From: Candidatus Wildermuthbacteria bacterium RIFCSPHIGHO2_01_FULL_48_25
Lineage (GTDB): Bacteria; Patescibacteriota; Minisyncoccia; Minisyncoccales; UBA10102
Assembly: GCA_001823155.1 (NCBI GenBank)
Contig: MHTR01000023.1
Coordinates: 1 to 40,893 of the forward strand
Length of the DNA: 40,893 nucleotides
Reading direction: 5' to 3'
The number at the start of each line of letters is the position of its first letter. Within the stretch, counting starts at the first letter, position 1. The translations under genes were made by a program, and so were the position numbers. This document shows positions 17,552 to 25,096 of this stretch, one piece after another. The notes under the pieces were generated by a model. It was not told the origin of the DNA and did no database searches. It was given only the letters and a program-made list of their open reading frames with translations.

Positions 17552-17887
17552 TTGTCCACAGTAGTGACTGCTTTCGACGTCGTCCCCGGAAGGATCGCGG
17601 AGAAGGATCTCAAGGCAGGCAATGTTGTGCGAATCCCCTTGAAGGACGCACAAGATCCATGGCCAGAAGAGGTCGAAGGCCACATCTTGGCCGCAAATCC
17701 GATCCGAAATGGAACCGGTGCGGTTCCGACGGAAATCGACGTACTCGGAGTAGCCTACGTACTCGGCTTGATACAGTTTTTCAAGGGGGTACTCATCGTG
17801 GTGGCAAGCACCGGAGGAGGTGAAATCTGCTTCTCCCCGACCCTGGGGTGGTTCGTCGCTAAAAAGAGGAGGGCTCCGGCTCTCTAG
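17552..17887 (+). CDS. Orphan small protein (TTG start) inserted in the cell-wall cluster
   Basis: The ORF track starts at an ATG at 17501 that overlaps the -10 of the promoter, so it would not be transcribed in full. GGAGG at 17537 with 10-nt spacing to TTG at 17552 gives a better start and a 111-residue product beginning STVVTAFDVVPGR. It is a mixed alpha/beta protein with a hydrophobic stretch (VAYVLGLIQFFKGVLIVV) that could be a membrane or buried strand. No family is recognised. Promoter, Shine-Dalgarno sequence and terminator form a self-contained unit between murL and murD. Confidence 0.65.
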   Translation: MSTVVTAFDVVPGRIAEKDLKAGNVVRIPLKDAQDPWPEEVEGHILAANPIRNGTGAVPTEIDVLGVAYVLGLIQFFKGVLIVVASTGGGEICFSPTLGWFVAKKRRAPAL

Positions 17888-17916
17888 TAGTCCCCGAGCA
17901 ACATCGCTCGTGGAGG

Positions 17917-17948
17917 GGAGAGTCCAACCGGACTCTCCGTTTTTATTT
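17917..17948 (+). terminator. Intrinsic terminator of the orphan gene before murD
   Basis: GGAGAGTCC, loop AACC, GGACTCTCC, then GTTTTTATTT. It separates murD from upstream transcription. Confidence 0.92.
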
Positions 17949-17967
17949 AACTAGGCCTCGCCTAGTT
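17949..17967. repeat. 19-nt triloop palindrome AACTAGGC CTC GCCTAGTT with ATCCAC tail
   Basis: Perfect 8-bp arms with a 3-nt loop, followed by ATCCACC. It lies between the terminator and the murD -10 box. Confidence 0.8.
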
Positions 17968-17983
17968 ATCCACCCCTTTTTTA

Positions 17984-18004
17984 TGCTAAAATAGCGAAAT
18001 AATG
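17984..18004 (+). promoter_or_regulatory. Extended -10 promoter of murD, near-leaderless
   Basis: TGC TAAAAT ends 9 nt before the ATG at 18002, with no Shine-Dalgarno sequence. Confidence 0.5.
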
Positions 18005-19264
18005 CGCGTACAAGACCTCAAAGATAAAAAAATCCTTATTCTGGGCTTTGGTAGGGAAGGGAAAGATACCCTTTTGTTTTTGCGAAAGTATTTCTCAAAA
18101 AAGAAGATTGGTATTGCAGACCAAAAGCAGGGGAGCGGGTACCTTAAGAAAATCAAGGATTACGACGTTATTATCAAGAGCCCCGGAGTTCCTAACTGGA
18201 AAATCGCTCCGTTCTTGAAGAAAAAACAAGTTGTAACCTCACAAACCGACATATTCTTCAGTGAATGCCCGGGAACCATTATTGGGGTTACCGGAACAAA
18301 AGGTAAAAGCACTACAGCTTCTATGATATATGGCGTTTTGAGAAGCGGAGGAGTGCGAGCGCATTTGCTGGGGAATATTGGGGAGCCAGTCCTTTCACAC
18401 CTTGCAAAGGCAAAACCAGAGGATGTCTTTGTATACGAACTTTCGAGTTTTCAACTCGAAAATCTAAGGAAAAGCCCGCATATTGCAGTACTCCTGAACG
18501 TATACCCAGAACACCTCGACCATCACCAAAGCCACGCAAAGTACGCGTGGGCAAAAGCACGCATTGCAATGTATCAAACACCAACCGATTTCCTTATCTA
18601 CAACCAAGACAGTAAAGTTGTTTCAACCATCGCAAAACTCTCAAAAGCCCAAAAGCTTCCATTCAAACTTGGCCCGACCAAGTTATCCACAACTTGGTCG
18701 GGCCAAGTTTCACGCCCGGTTTTGGCCTCGGTTAAGCCTGCGAGAATTGTAGGAGAACTTTTTGGAATACCAAAACAGAAAATCGAAAGGGCTATTAAGA
18801 ACTTCAAGCCCTTGGAGCATCGCTTGGAAAAAGTAGGGGAATGGAAGGGGATTACTTTCTATAACGATTCTTTGGCAACAATCCCAGAGGCAACAGTAGC
18901 CGCGCTCGACGCGTTGGGGACAAATGTTTCAACACTCATTGCCGGCGGATATGATAGGGGATTGGATATGAAAAAACTGGGGGAGCGGATAAAGAAAAGT
19001 AACATAAAAACGCTCATTCTTTTCCCAACAACAGGAACAAAAATACTGCAAAGCATAAAGAGGCCCCCTCAATCATTTTTCGCAAAAGATATGAAAGAAG
19101 CGGTGCGGTTGGCGTACTTGCACACACCAAAAAAGAAAATCTGTTTATTAAGCCCTGCTGCTTCCAGTTTCAATATGTTCAAAGATTACAAAGATAGGGG
19201 AGAGCAGTTTAAAAAGTGGGTGGCGTATTATGGAAAGAGGAAAAAAATATCTTTTCAAGCCTGA
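18002..19264 (+). CDS. murD: UDP-N-acetylmuramoylalanine--glutamate ligase
   Basis: This Mur ligase adds glutamate to UDP-MurNAc-L-Ala. The N-terminal domain has LGFGREGKDTL and IKSPGVP, the ATP loop is GVTGTKGKSTTASM, and ELSSFQLE and LNVYPEHLDHH are central-domain signatures. The C-terminal domain shows LEHRLEKVGEWKGITFYNDSLATIPEA. Because MurL is the upstream neighbour, the enzyme is probably the MurD2 type using L-Glu; this is inferred from context, not from residues. Residues about 222-236 (KLGPTKLSTTWSGQVS) are an in-frame palindromic insert near the central/C-terminal domain junction. Its 3' end overlaps ftsW by 35 nt. Confidence 0.92.
   Translation: MRVQDLKDKKILILGFGREGKDTLLFLRKYFSKKKIGIADQKQGSGYLKKIKDYDVIIKSPGVPNWKIAPFLKKKQVVTSQTDIFFSECPGTIIGVTGTKGKSTTASMIYGVLRSGGVRAHLLGNIGEPVLSHLAKAKPEDVFVYELSSFQLENLRKSPHIAVLLNVYPEHLDHHQSHAKYAWAKARIAMYQTPTDFLIYNQDSKVVSTIAKLSKAQKLPFKLGPTKLSTTWSGQVSRPVLASVKPARIVGELFGIPKQKIERAIKNFKPLEHRLEKVGEWKGITFYNDSLATIPEATVAALDALGTNVSTLIAGGYDRGLDMKKLGERIKKSNIKTLILFPTTGTKILQSIKRPPQSFFAKDMKEAVRLAYLHTPKKKICLLSPAASSFNMFKDYKDRGEQFKKWVAYYGKRKKISFQA
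18666..18709. repeat. Paired inverted mini-palindromes inside murD, with central DnaA-box sequence
   Basis: AACTTGGC CCG ACCAAGTT and AACTTGGT CGG GCCAAGTT flank the 6-nt spacer ATCCAC. The two units are exact reverse complements, so the insert can form one 19-bp hairpin or two small ones. The junction reads TTATCCACA (18683-18691). Confidence 0.88.
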
Positions 19265-20360
19265 AGGCTCATCAAAGCCTGAACGGCCTGACCTTTGGCT
19301 CTTGGGTTCAGCTTCTGCTCTTGTTGTGTTTGGCGTCCTCATTTTAGCCAGCGTTTCATCCTCATTCTCTTTGGAGCGCACAGGCACTGCTTTTTACTAT
19401 TTGAACCACCAGCTGCTGTTTGGGTTGCTCCCAGGGCTGCTCCTGGGATTCATTGCCTATCGCATTCCTTTGGAGCGTATTCGCAAAGGAAGCTTGCTCT
19501 TTTTGCTGTTCACCATAGTTTTGCTAATCATGGTGTTCCTTCCCGTGATAGGCGAAGAGGTAAAGGGAGCGTACCGGTGGATTTTCGTGGGTTCGTTTTC
19601 GTTCCAGCCCTCGGAGCTCTTGAAACTTTCTTCCATTCTCTACTTGGCTGCGTTCCTGGCTGCCCGGCGCGAAAAAGAAAAAACAGGGCCTACGTTCCTT
19701 CCTTTTGTGGCTGTTATGGGAGTCATGAGTTTGCTACTCATTCTACAGCCCGACGTGAGCACTCTGGGAATCATAGCGCTGGTGGGATTGCTGCTCTACT
19801 TTTTGAGCGGCACGCCGCTCTGGCACTTCTTACTCATGCTCGGGGGTGGAATCGCGGCCCTCCTTGTTTTAGTTCGCCTGGCTCCGTATCGATTAAGCAG
19901 GTTAACCACGTTCCTTGATCCGGAACTCGACCCCTTAGGAAAAGGGTACCAGATAAAGCAGGCGCTTATTGGTATTGGTTCGGGAGGATTGACCGGAGTA
20001 GGCCTTGGACTATCATTCCAAAAGTTCGGCGTACTCCCAGAACCCATTTCAGACTCCATTTTCGCGGTGTTTGCTGAGGAAACAGGGTTTCTGGGCGCCC
20101 TGTTCCTCATTCTTTTGTTCTTGCTGTTTGCCTGGAGAAGTTTTGTGGTCGCGGGCCGGCTGAACGACATCTTTCTCAAACTCACGGCGCTTGGCATCAC
20201 CCTTTGGATAACCCTGCAAGCATTGATTAACATGGGAGCAATGACAGGAATTTTTCCCTTAACAGGAATACCGCTTCCATTCATTAGTTATGGCGGGTCT
20301 GCCCTGCTTGTGGAGTTGCTCGGTCTTGGAATATTGCTTAACATATCTAGAAGAGCATGA
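19230..20360 (+). CDS. ftsW: FtsW/RodA-family peptidoglycan glycosyltransferase
   Basis: This SEDS-family membrane protein polymerises lipid II. The 376 residues contain about ten membrane helices, GAYRWIFVGSFSFQPSELLKL and the C-terminal PFISYGGSALLVELLGLGILL, both SEDS hallmarks. Its place between murD and murG points to FtsW rather than RodA. It starts inside murD (35-nt overlap) and ends with an ATGA overlap with murG, so it is strongly coupled. Confidence 0.92.
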   Translation: MERGKKYLFKPEGSSKPERPDLWLLGSASALVVFGVLILASVSSSFSLERTGTAFYYLNHQLLFGLLPGLLLGFIAYRIPLERIRKGSLLFLLFTIVLLIMVFLPVIGEEVKGAYRWIFVGSFSFQPSELLKLSSILYLAAFLAARREKEKTGPTFLPFVAVMGVMSLLLILQPDVSTLGIIALVGLLLYFLSGTPLWHFLLMLGGGIAALLVLVRLAPYRLSRLTTFLDPELDPLGKGYQIKQALIGIGSGGLTGVGLGLSFQKFGVLPEPISDSIFAVFAEETGFLGALFLILLFLLFAWRSFVVAGRLNDIFLKLTALGITLWITLQALINMGAMTGIFPLTGIPLPFISYGGSALLVELLGLGILLNISRRA

Positions 20361-21481
20361 AGATACTATTTACCGGAGGAGGCACGGGTGGGCATGTCGT
20401 CCCGTTGGTCGCGGTGGCGCGCGCGCTTTTTGAAATGAAGCGGGAAGAGGATTTGGATCTGTTCTATCTTGGCCCCAAAGACGCGTTTGGAGACATGCTT
20501 CTTTCGCAAGAAGGCATTGGCATTTTCCATGTTTCAGCAGGAAAACTGAGAAGGTATGGGGGAGCAAAAGCCATTCTCCAAAATATCGTTGACGTTCTAT
20601 TCAAGAATCCCTTGGGATTTTTGCAGGCGTTCTGGAAACTCTTTTTCCTGGCTCCAGACCTCATCTTCAGCAAAGGGGGATATGGTTCACTTCCCACAAC
20701 CATAGCTGGCTGGCTTTTGGGTGTTCCTATCTTTTTACATGAATCAGACAGCGTGCCGGGTTTGGCTAACCGCATTGCTGCAAAATTCTCCACCATGATA
20801 TTCACCTCGTTTCCACGAAATGAGCATTTTCCCAAAGCAAAAACATTGCTTCTCGGAAACCCTGTTCGAACAGAAGTACTCAAGGGCTCCAAAGACCAGG
20901 CGACGCAGTTCTTTCACTTAGAAGGCCAAAAACCCTTGGTATTTATCATGGGAGGGTCGCAAGGCGCAAAGCGCGTCAATGAAATGCTTTTGATTATTTT
21001 AGAAGAAGCACTTAAAACATTTGAAATAATCCACCAAACTGGGGAGAAAAACTACCCAGGCATGAAACAGGAAACAGACGCGGTGCTGAGCGAAGAAGCG
21101 AGAAAAGCCTATCATGCTGTTCCATTCCTCAAAGAAACAGAACTGCGTGACGCATATGCCGCAGCAGACTTGGTAGTGGCGCGAGCCGGCTCGGGCTCAA
21201 TATTCGAAATAGCCGCGGTGGGGAAACCCGCAATACTCATTCCGCTTCCAGAATCAGCCCAGAATCATCAGGTAACAAACGCCTACGAATACGCGAGAAC
21301 AGGGACGGCAGCTGTTTTGGAAGAAGCAAACCTTACCCCGCATTTCTTTCTTGAAAAGGTGAAAAATCTGCTGCAAAATCCCCAAGAGTTGGAAAAGATG
21401 GCTTTTGCCGCGCGAAGCTTTGCCAAACCAGGAGCTGCGAATAATATCGCAAAATATCTCCTGCAGTACCTTGCAAGATAG
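20357..21481 (+). CDS. murG: UDP-N-acetylglucosamine--lipid I GlcNAc transferase
   Basis: A peripheral-membrane GT-B glycosyltransferase that makes lipid II. The 374 residues show the N-terminal FTGGGTGGHVVP loop, FSKGGYGSLP, HESDSVPGLANR, NPVRTEVLKG, the GGSQGAKRVNE hinge and the donor-binding ARAGSGSIFEIAAVGKPAILIPLP. Length is typical. The ATGA overlap with ftsW makes it the last gene of the coupled cell-wall run. The promoter of the next small gene lies across its stop codon. Confidence 0.95.
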   Translation: MKILFTGGGTGGHVVPLVAVARALFEMKREEDLDLFYLGPKDAFGDMLLSQEGIGIFHVSAGKLRRYGGAKAILQNIVDVLFKNPLGFLQAFWKLFFLAPDLIFSKGGYGSLPTTIAGWLLGVPIFLHESDSVPGLANRIAAKFSTMIFTSFPRNEHFPKAKTLLLGNPVRTEVLKGSKDQATQFFHLEGQKPLVFIMGGSQGAKRVNEMLLIILEEALKTFEIIHQTGEKNYPGMKQETDAVLSEEARKAYHAVPFLKETELRDAYAAADLVVARAGSGSIFEIAAVGKPAILIPLPESAQNHQVTNAYEYARTGTAAVLEEANLTPHFFLEKVKNLLQNPQELEKMAFAARSFAKPGAANNIAKYLLQYLAR

Positions 21482-21499
21482 GGGAGTGTGTGATAAAAA
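21471..21499 (+). promoter_or_regulatory. Promoter of the small orphan gene after murG
   Basis: TTGCAA, 17-nt spacer, TAAAAA, overlapping the murG 3' end. Confidence 0.5.
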
Positions 21500-21529
21500 A
21501 TGCAGCAGAGATAAGGGAGGTAACCGGCT

Positions 21530-21706
21530 TTGGTAAACATACATTCGCTCGACACTAATTCGGCCGAGGAAGAATCTTCCCCTGCCCCTGGGAATACGCA
21601 GGTGATGGTTCGGACCACCCGCCAATGGATGGCCTACTACGAACCAGAATTGCAACTGGCAGAAGATTGGGCCACCGCATCGGATGACCCAACTGCGGCG
21701 ACCTAA
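21530..21706 (+). CDS. Small orphan protein, 58 residues, TTG start (not in ORF track)
   Basis: AAGGGAGGT lies 9 nt before a TTG at 21530, and the frame stays open for 58 codons to TAA at 21704. The product has an acidic, Ser/Pro-rich N-terminus (NSAEEESSPAPG), a central TTRQWMAYYEPELQ and an acidic C-terminus. No family is recognised. A terminator follows directly and a promoter overlaps the murG end, so the gene is a complete unit between murG and gltX. Confidence 0.6.
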   Translation: MVNIHSLDTNSAEEESSPAPGNTQVMVRTTRQWMAYYEPELQLAEDWATASDDPTAAT

Positions 21707-21726
21707 CTCGCCGCCTTTTCTTTTTC
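21695..21726 (+). terminator. Intrinsic terminator of the small orphan gene
   Basis: GCGGCGA, loop CCTAAC, TCGCCGC, then CTTTTCTTTTT. The stem includes the last codons. Confidence 0.88.
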
Positions 21727-21734
21727 TCCAAAAG

Positions 21735-21752
21735 TGGTACTTTAAAGCAATG
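21735..21752 (+). promoter_or_regulatory. Extended -10 of gltX, probably leaderless
   Basis: TGG TACTTT ends 6 nt before the ATG. The context AAAAGTGGTAC is the same as in front of the ligT-like gene. Confidence 0.45.
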
Positions 21753-23186
21753 GATAAGGTACGAACAAGATTTGCCCCATCACCCACGGGGCCGCTGCAT
21801 ATGGGAAACGTGAGGACTGCACTATTTAACTATCTTTTTGCGAGAAACCAAAAAGGGGATTTTGTGCTGCGCATTGAAGATACAGACAAAGAACGTTCTG
21901 AAAAGCAGTGGGAAGATGACCTCTTGGAAAACCTCAAATGGCTGGGTTTGAACTGGAACGAAGGAGTAGAAAAAGGAGGACCTTACGAATCGTATCGACA
22001 AAGCGAAAGAACGGATCTGTATGAAAAGTACCTTAAGAAACTCTTGGATGAAAAGAAAGCGTATTATTGCTTTTGCACTGAAGAAGAGCTCGAAGCGCAA
22101 AGACAGGAGCAAATGAGCAGGGGAGAGGCGCCCCGCTACAGGGGGACATGTAGACAATTGACAATTGACCAACAACAAAAGCAACTAAAGGCAGGAACGC
22201 CTTCTGTGATCCGCTTTATCATGGAAGTAAAACCTTTGGCCTTCGAAGATCTTGTTCGAGGTAAAGTTCAGTTCGACACCGGTTTGATAGGGGATACCGT
22301 TGTTGCAAAAGACCTCAAAACTCCTTTGTATAACTTCTCGGTGGTCATTGATGACTTTGAGATGAAAATCACTCACGTTATTCGCGGTGAAGACCATATC
22401 GCGAATACTCCAAAGCAAATACTGCTTCAAGAAGCCCTTAGCTTCCCCAGGCCCGTGTATATCCATTTGCCGCTTATTCTCGCAGAAGACCGCACCAAAT
22501 TAAGTAAACGACACGGAGACAACTCTGTTACTCGTTTTCGAAAAGAAGGATACTTGCCTGAAGCCGTAGTAAACTTCTTGGCTCTCTTGGGCTGGAACCC
22601 AGGCGACGAACGAGAGATCTTTTCTTTGGAAGAGTTGGTAAAAGAGTTTTCTGTTGAAAAAATACAAAAAGCAGGCGCAGTGTTTAATGTAAAGCGCTTG
22701 GATTGGATCAATGGCGCGTATATTAGGAAAAAAACTCCAAAGGAGCTCGCGGAACTCTCAAAACCATACCTTCCCGAGGGCGTGAAAACAGAAGATGTAG
22801 AAAAAGTCATAGTATTATACCAAGCGCGGCTGAAAAAAATGTCTGAAATAACAGAACTTGCTGATTTCTTTTTCGCAAAAGAACTGAAATATGACAAAAA
22901 AATGCTTATCTGGAAAGGAGCAGGGGAGCAGAAAACGCGAGAAGCCCTGGAGCAGGTTCAGAAAATACTTTTGGAAGTGAAAGAAAAAGATTGGAACAAA
23001 GAAAAATTGCAGGAAATATTAATGCCAGAAGCTGAAAAAGTAGGGGATAGGGGGCTTTTGCTTTGGCCCTTGAGAGTTGCATTAACAGGAAAGGAAGCAT
23101 CGGCAGGGCCATTTGAGGTTGCACAAGCCCTGGGGAAAACAAAAACCTTGCAACGAATTGAAGAAGCGCGTACACTAATACAATGA
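21750..23186 (+). CDS. gltX: Glutamyl-tRNA synthetase
   Basis: This class I synthetase charges tRNA-Glu, and perhaps tRNA-Gln if no GlnRS exists in the genome. The start at 21750 gives MDKVRTRFAPSPTGPLHMGN, the HIGH region; the track start 66 bp upstream runs into the terminator. KLSKRHGD is the KMSKS motif, and ADRTKLSKRHG plus VIRGEDHIANTPKQ confirm the family. The length of 478 residues is normal. Residues about 135-140 (RQLTIDQQQKQ) overlap an ACAATTGACAATTGACC microsatellite in a loop region. Its stop overlaps the next gene as ATGA. Confidence 0.94.
   Translation: MDKVRTRFAPSPTGPLHMGNVRTALFNYLFARNQKGDFVLRIEDTDKERSEKQWEDDLLENLKWLGLNWNEGVEKGGPYESYRQSERTDLYEKYLKKLLDEKKAYYCFCTEEELEAQRQEQMSRGEAPRYRGTCRQLTIDQQQKQLKAGTPSVIRFIMEVKPLAFEDLVRGKVQFDTGLIGDTVVAKDLKTPLYNFSVVIDDFEMKITHVIRGEDHIANTPKQILLQEALSFPRPVYIHLPLILAEDRTKLSKRHGDNSVTRFRKEGYLPEAVVNFLALLGWNPGDEREIFSLEELVKEFSVEKIQKAGAVFNVKRLDWINGAYIRKKTPKELAELSKPYLPEGVKTEDVEKVIVLYQARLKKMSEITELADFFFAKELKYDKKMLIWKGAGEQKTREALEQVQKILLEVKEKDWNKEKLQEILMPEAEKVGDRGLLLWPLRVALTGKEASAGPFEVAQALGKTKTLQRIEEARTLIQ
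22153..22170. repeat. ACAATTG microsatellite inside gltX
   Basis: Two and a half 7-bp units (ACAATTG) within coding sequence, encoding QLTID. Confidence 0.6.
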
Positions 23187-23434
23187 GTTTGAAACGACTT
23201 GCAATTCTTTTCATCATTCTGTACTTCTTGCCTGTGGTACTAGGCCAAGTATCTGCAACGCCTTTGGTTGACGGGTTCAAGAGTTTCTCATTGCCCGCCA
23301 TTTGGGAGGGGTTCACAACGGTCTTAGACCAGAATATAGAGTTTTACCTGGGTTGGCTTACCCCGTGGATAGATAAGGCTAAGAACATCCTCAGAGGTAA
23401 CTTACCACCCGAAACCCAACAGTTCGTGCCCTAG
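23183..23434 (+). CDS. Small membrane or secreted protein
   Basis: The 83-residue product starts with a hydrophobic segment (about residues 5-23, LAILFIILYFLPVVLG) resembling a signal peptide or anchor. An amphipathic region with several Trp follows (PAIWEGFTTV, YLGWLTPWIDK). It is coupled to gltX by ATGA. No family is recognised. Confidence 0.65.
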   Translation: MSLKRLAILFIILYFLPVVLGQVSATPLVDGFKSFSLPAIWEGFTTVLDQNIEFYLGWLTPWIDKAKNILRGNLPPETQQFVP

Positions 23435-23455
23435 ACCCCTTCTAGGGCTTTAAAA
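23428..23455 (+). terminator. Probable terminator after the gltX pair
   Basis: GCCCTAG, 7-nt loop, CTAGGGC, followed by TTTAAAAT. The T tract is short, so strength is uncertain. Confidence 0.5.
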
Positions 23456-23596
23456 TGCCTTATTTTACTCTCAAAAAGCAGCCCTTGACACGGTTATAGG
23501 GGAGGGTTATTGTGAATATAGGATAGGTCGCACAATATAGGTTAAGCGACTTTTAAGATATAAAAGGTTCCGGAGTTGCACAATAAGCACTTCCCT

Positions 23597-24550
23597 ATGG
23601 AAAAATCAAAAAAGCCAATACTTGAACATATAGTTGATTTTCTTGATTACTGCGAAGTAGAACGCGGATTGTCCAGCAAAACTCAAGAGAATTATAATCA
23701 CTATCTCAAGAAGTTCTCTACCTGGCTCTCTTCCAAAAACCGCCAAGGCCTTCTTCCAGCTGACTTTACTGCCCAGGATGTCTGGGATTATAGGCTTTAC
23801 TTGTCTCGGCACCAGGATAAGGCTGGCAAAAGCCTGTCTAAGCTCACCCAGAACTACTATTTAATAGCCCTGCGAGCCCTTCTGGGCTACTTTGTAGCCA
23901 AAGACATAGTTTCACTGCCTCCAGAGAAAGTAACCCTGCCAAAGGACGCAGACAAGGAGAAAACCATCAAGTTCTTAAACCTAGAACAGATCCAGAAGCT
24001 TTTGGATGCACCAGATGCTACAAACCCCTCTGGACTACGGGATAAAGTGATCCTGGAAGCCTTGTTTTCCACTGGTTTGCGTATTGCAGAACTCATAGCA
24101 CTCAACAAGGAACAATTTGATTTCAGTTCAGATAAAAAGGACTTTGAGTTAAGTGTTATTGGTAAAGGTTCCAGAGCCAGAACCGTGTACTTTTCAGAAC
24201 GGGCTTTGGAATGGCTTAAAAAGTATCTCAATACGCGCAAAGACAAGCAAAAGGCTTTGTTTATCAACTACAGGGGCCGAACTAAGGAAGAAAACCGGCT
24301 CACAAGCCGTTCTATCGAAAGAATGATGAAGAAGTACTCAATCAAAGCCGGCATTCCCCTATTCACTACTCCTCATACCCTACGCCATTCATACGCAACT
24401 GATTTGCTTGAGCAAGGTGTAGACCTCCGCACCATTCAAGAATTCCTGGGTCACAAAAACATTGTGACCACCCAAATCTACACCCACGTCACCAACAAAC
24501 GCCTCCGAGATATTCATCGTCAATTCCACAGCGGCAAAAACCTTAAGTAA
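23597..24550 (+). CDS. XerC/XerD-type tyrosine recombinase
   Basis: A site-specific recombinase, likely for chromosome dimer resolution or element integration. The N-terminal SAM-like DNA-binding domain covers about residues 10-105 (VERGLSSKTQENYNHYLKKFSTWL). The catalytic domain shows TGLRIAELIAL (first Arg), GKGSRARTV (Lys), HTLRHSYATDLL (His-x-x-Arg), GHKNIVTTQ and the Tyr nucleophile in IYTHV. The ATG at 23597 gives about 317 residues. A TTG at 23576 (in the track) is also possible; neither has a clear Shine-Dalgarno sequence. A complex inverted-repeat locus follows directly. Confidence 0.9.
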   Translation: MEKSKKPILEHIVDFLDYCEVERGLSSKTQENYNHYLKKFSTWLSSKNRQGLLPADFTAQDVWDYRLYLSRHQDKAGKSLSKLTQNYYLIALRALLGYFVAKDIVSLPPEKVTLPKDADKEKTIKFLNLEQIQKLLDAPDATNPSGLRDKVILEALFSTGLRIAELIALNKEQFDFSSDKKDFELSVIGKGSRARTVYFSERALEWLKKYLNTRKDKQKALFINYRGRTKEENRLTSRSIERMMKKYSIKAGIPLFTTPHTLRHSYATDLLEQGVDLRTIQEFLGHKNIVTTQIYTHVTNKRLRDIHRQFHSGKNLK

Positions 24551-24669
24551 AACTAGGCCCGGCCTAGTATAAGTTCCACCTAGTGTGTGGATTATATAAA
24601 GCGCCCATACAAGGGCGCCTACAATATAAACTAAGCTCCGCTTAGTTATCCACACCTAGGTGGAACTTA
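24551..24669. repeat. Nested palindromic locus next to the tyrosine recombinase
   Basis: Outer arms TAAGTTCCACCTAG(T)GTGTGGAT at 24570-24592 and the inverse ATCCACACCTAGGTGGAACTTA at 24648-24669 match except for one inserted base. Inside are GCGCCC ATACAA GGGCGC (24601-24618) and the mini-palindrome AACTAAGC TCC GCTTAGTT (24629-24647). Another mini-palindrome, AACTAGGC CCG GCCTAGTA, precedes the left arm (24551-24569). An exact DnaA-box 9-mer TTATCCACA lies at 24646-24654. No gene is present in the 24551-24767 gap. Confidence 0.85.
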
Positions 24670-24701
24670 ATCACAAGTCGCCTGCGGTCTTTTTCTTTGT
24701 T

Positions 24702-24738
24702 GAAATAAAAACACTGATAAGATGTCTCCTATCAGTGA
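24702..24738 (-). terminator. Intrinsic terminator of the gene at 24768-24998
   Basis: Minus strand: CACTGATA, 10-nt loop, TATCAGTG, then TTTTTATTTC. Confidence 0.88.
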
Positions 24739-24767
24739 TACATACCTTGGGGATTAACCCTAGGGCA

Positions 24768-24998
24768 TCATGCCCCCAACCGTCCCCTTTCCCTTAGAGC
24801 AATCTCGAGTATGTCGCTTATCATGCCCCGTGGAGTTGCCACCGGTTTACCATCTTGCGCAACCACGTATTGCTCGTCGGGTGTGTGAGGCACGAAAACG
24901 AGCGTGGATCTCCTGCCGGTTCTCCGCTCCCATTCGCAAAGAGCGTCGAGAAGCCGCACCATTGCTGTGTCACATTCTGGATCCCTGTGATGAACCAC
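24768..24998 (-). CDS. Small orphan protein, GTG start
   Basis: The 76-residue product begins at GTG 24998, with AAGGAGG 6 nt upstream. It has VRLLDALCEWERRTGRRSTLVFVPH, then a short DEQYVVAQDGKPVATPRGMISDILEIALRERG. The last part could be a helix that contacts a partner or DNA. No family is recognised. It has its own promoter and terminator. Confidence 0.7.
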   Translation of the reverse strand: MVHHRDPECDTAMVRLLDALCEWERRTGRRSTLVFVPHTPDEQYVVAQDGKPVATPRGMISDILEIALRERGRLGA

Positions 24999-25027
24999 GT
25001 TTTGCCTCCTTGAGCCTAGCTGACGCT

Positions 25028-25055
25028 ATCTTAATCATAAAGAACAAAAAGTCAA
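25028..25055 (-). promoter_or_regulatory. Promoter of the small gene at 24768-24998
   Basis: Minus strand TTGACT, 16-nt spacer, TAAGAT. A CTAGGGTTACCCTAG palindrome lies about 18 bp upstream of the -35. Confidence 0.6.
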
Positions 25056-25072
25056 GAATGTCGCACAATGTA

Positions 25073-25091
25073 AACTAGGGTTACCCTAGTT
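25073..25091. repeat. 19-nt triloop palindrome AACTAGGG TTA CCCTAGTT
   Basis: Perfect copy, lying between the DUF167 stop codon and the promoter of the next small gene. It could serve as a weak terminator or an operator. Confidence 0.8.
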
Positions 25092-25096
25092 TTGGA

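Noticed and set aside
23520-23550. dif site upstream of the recombinase (GTCGC ... GCGAC)
   Set aside because: The arms are only 5 bp and the spacing does not fit an 11-6-11 dif layout.
24646-24654. Replication origin (oriC) based on DnaA boxes
   Set aside because: Only one exact box at this locus, no AT-rich unwinding repeats and no dnaA or dnaN nearby.
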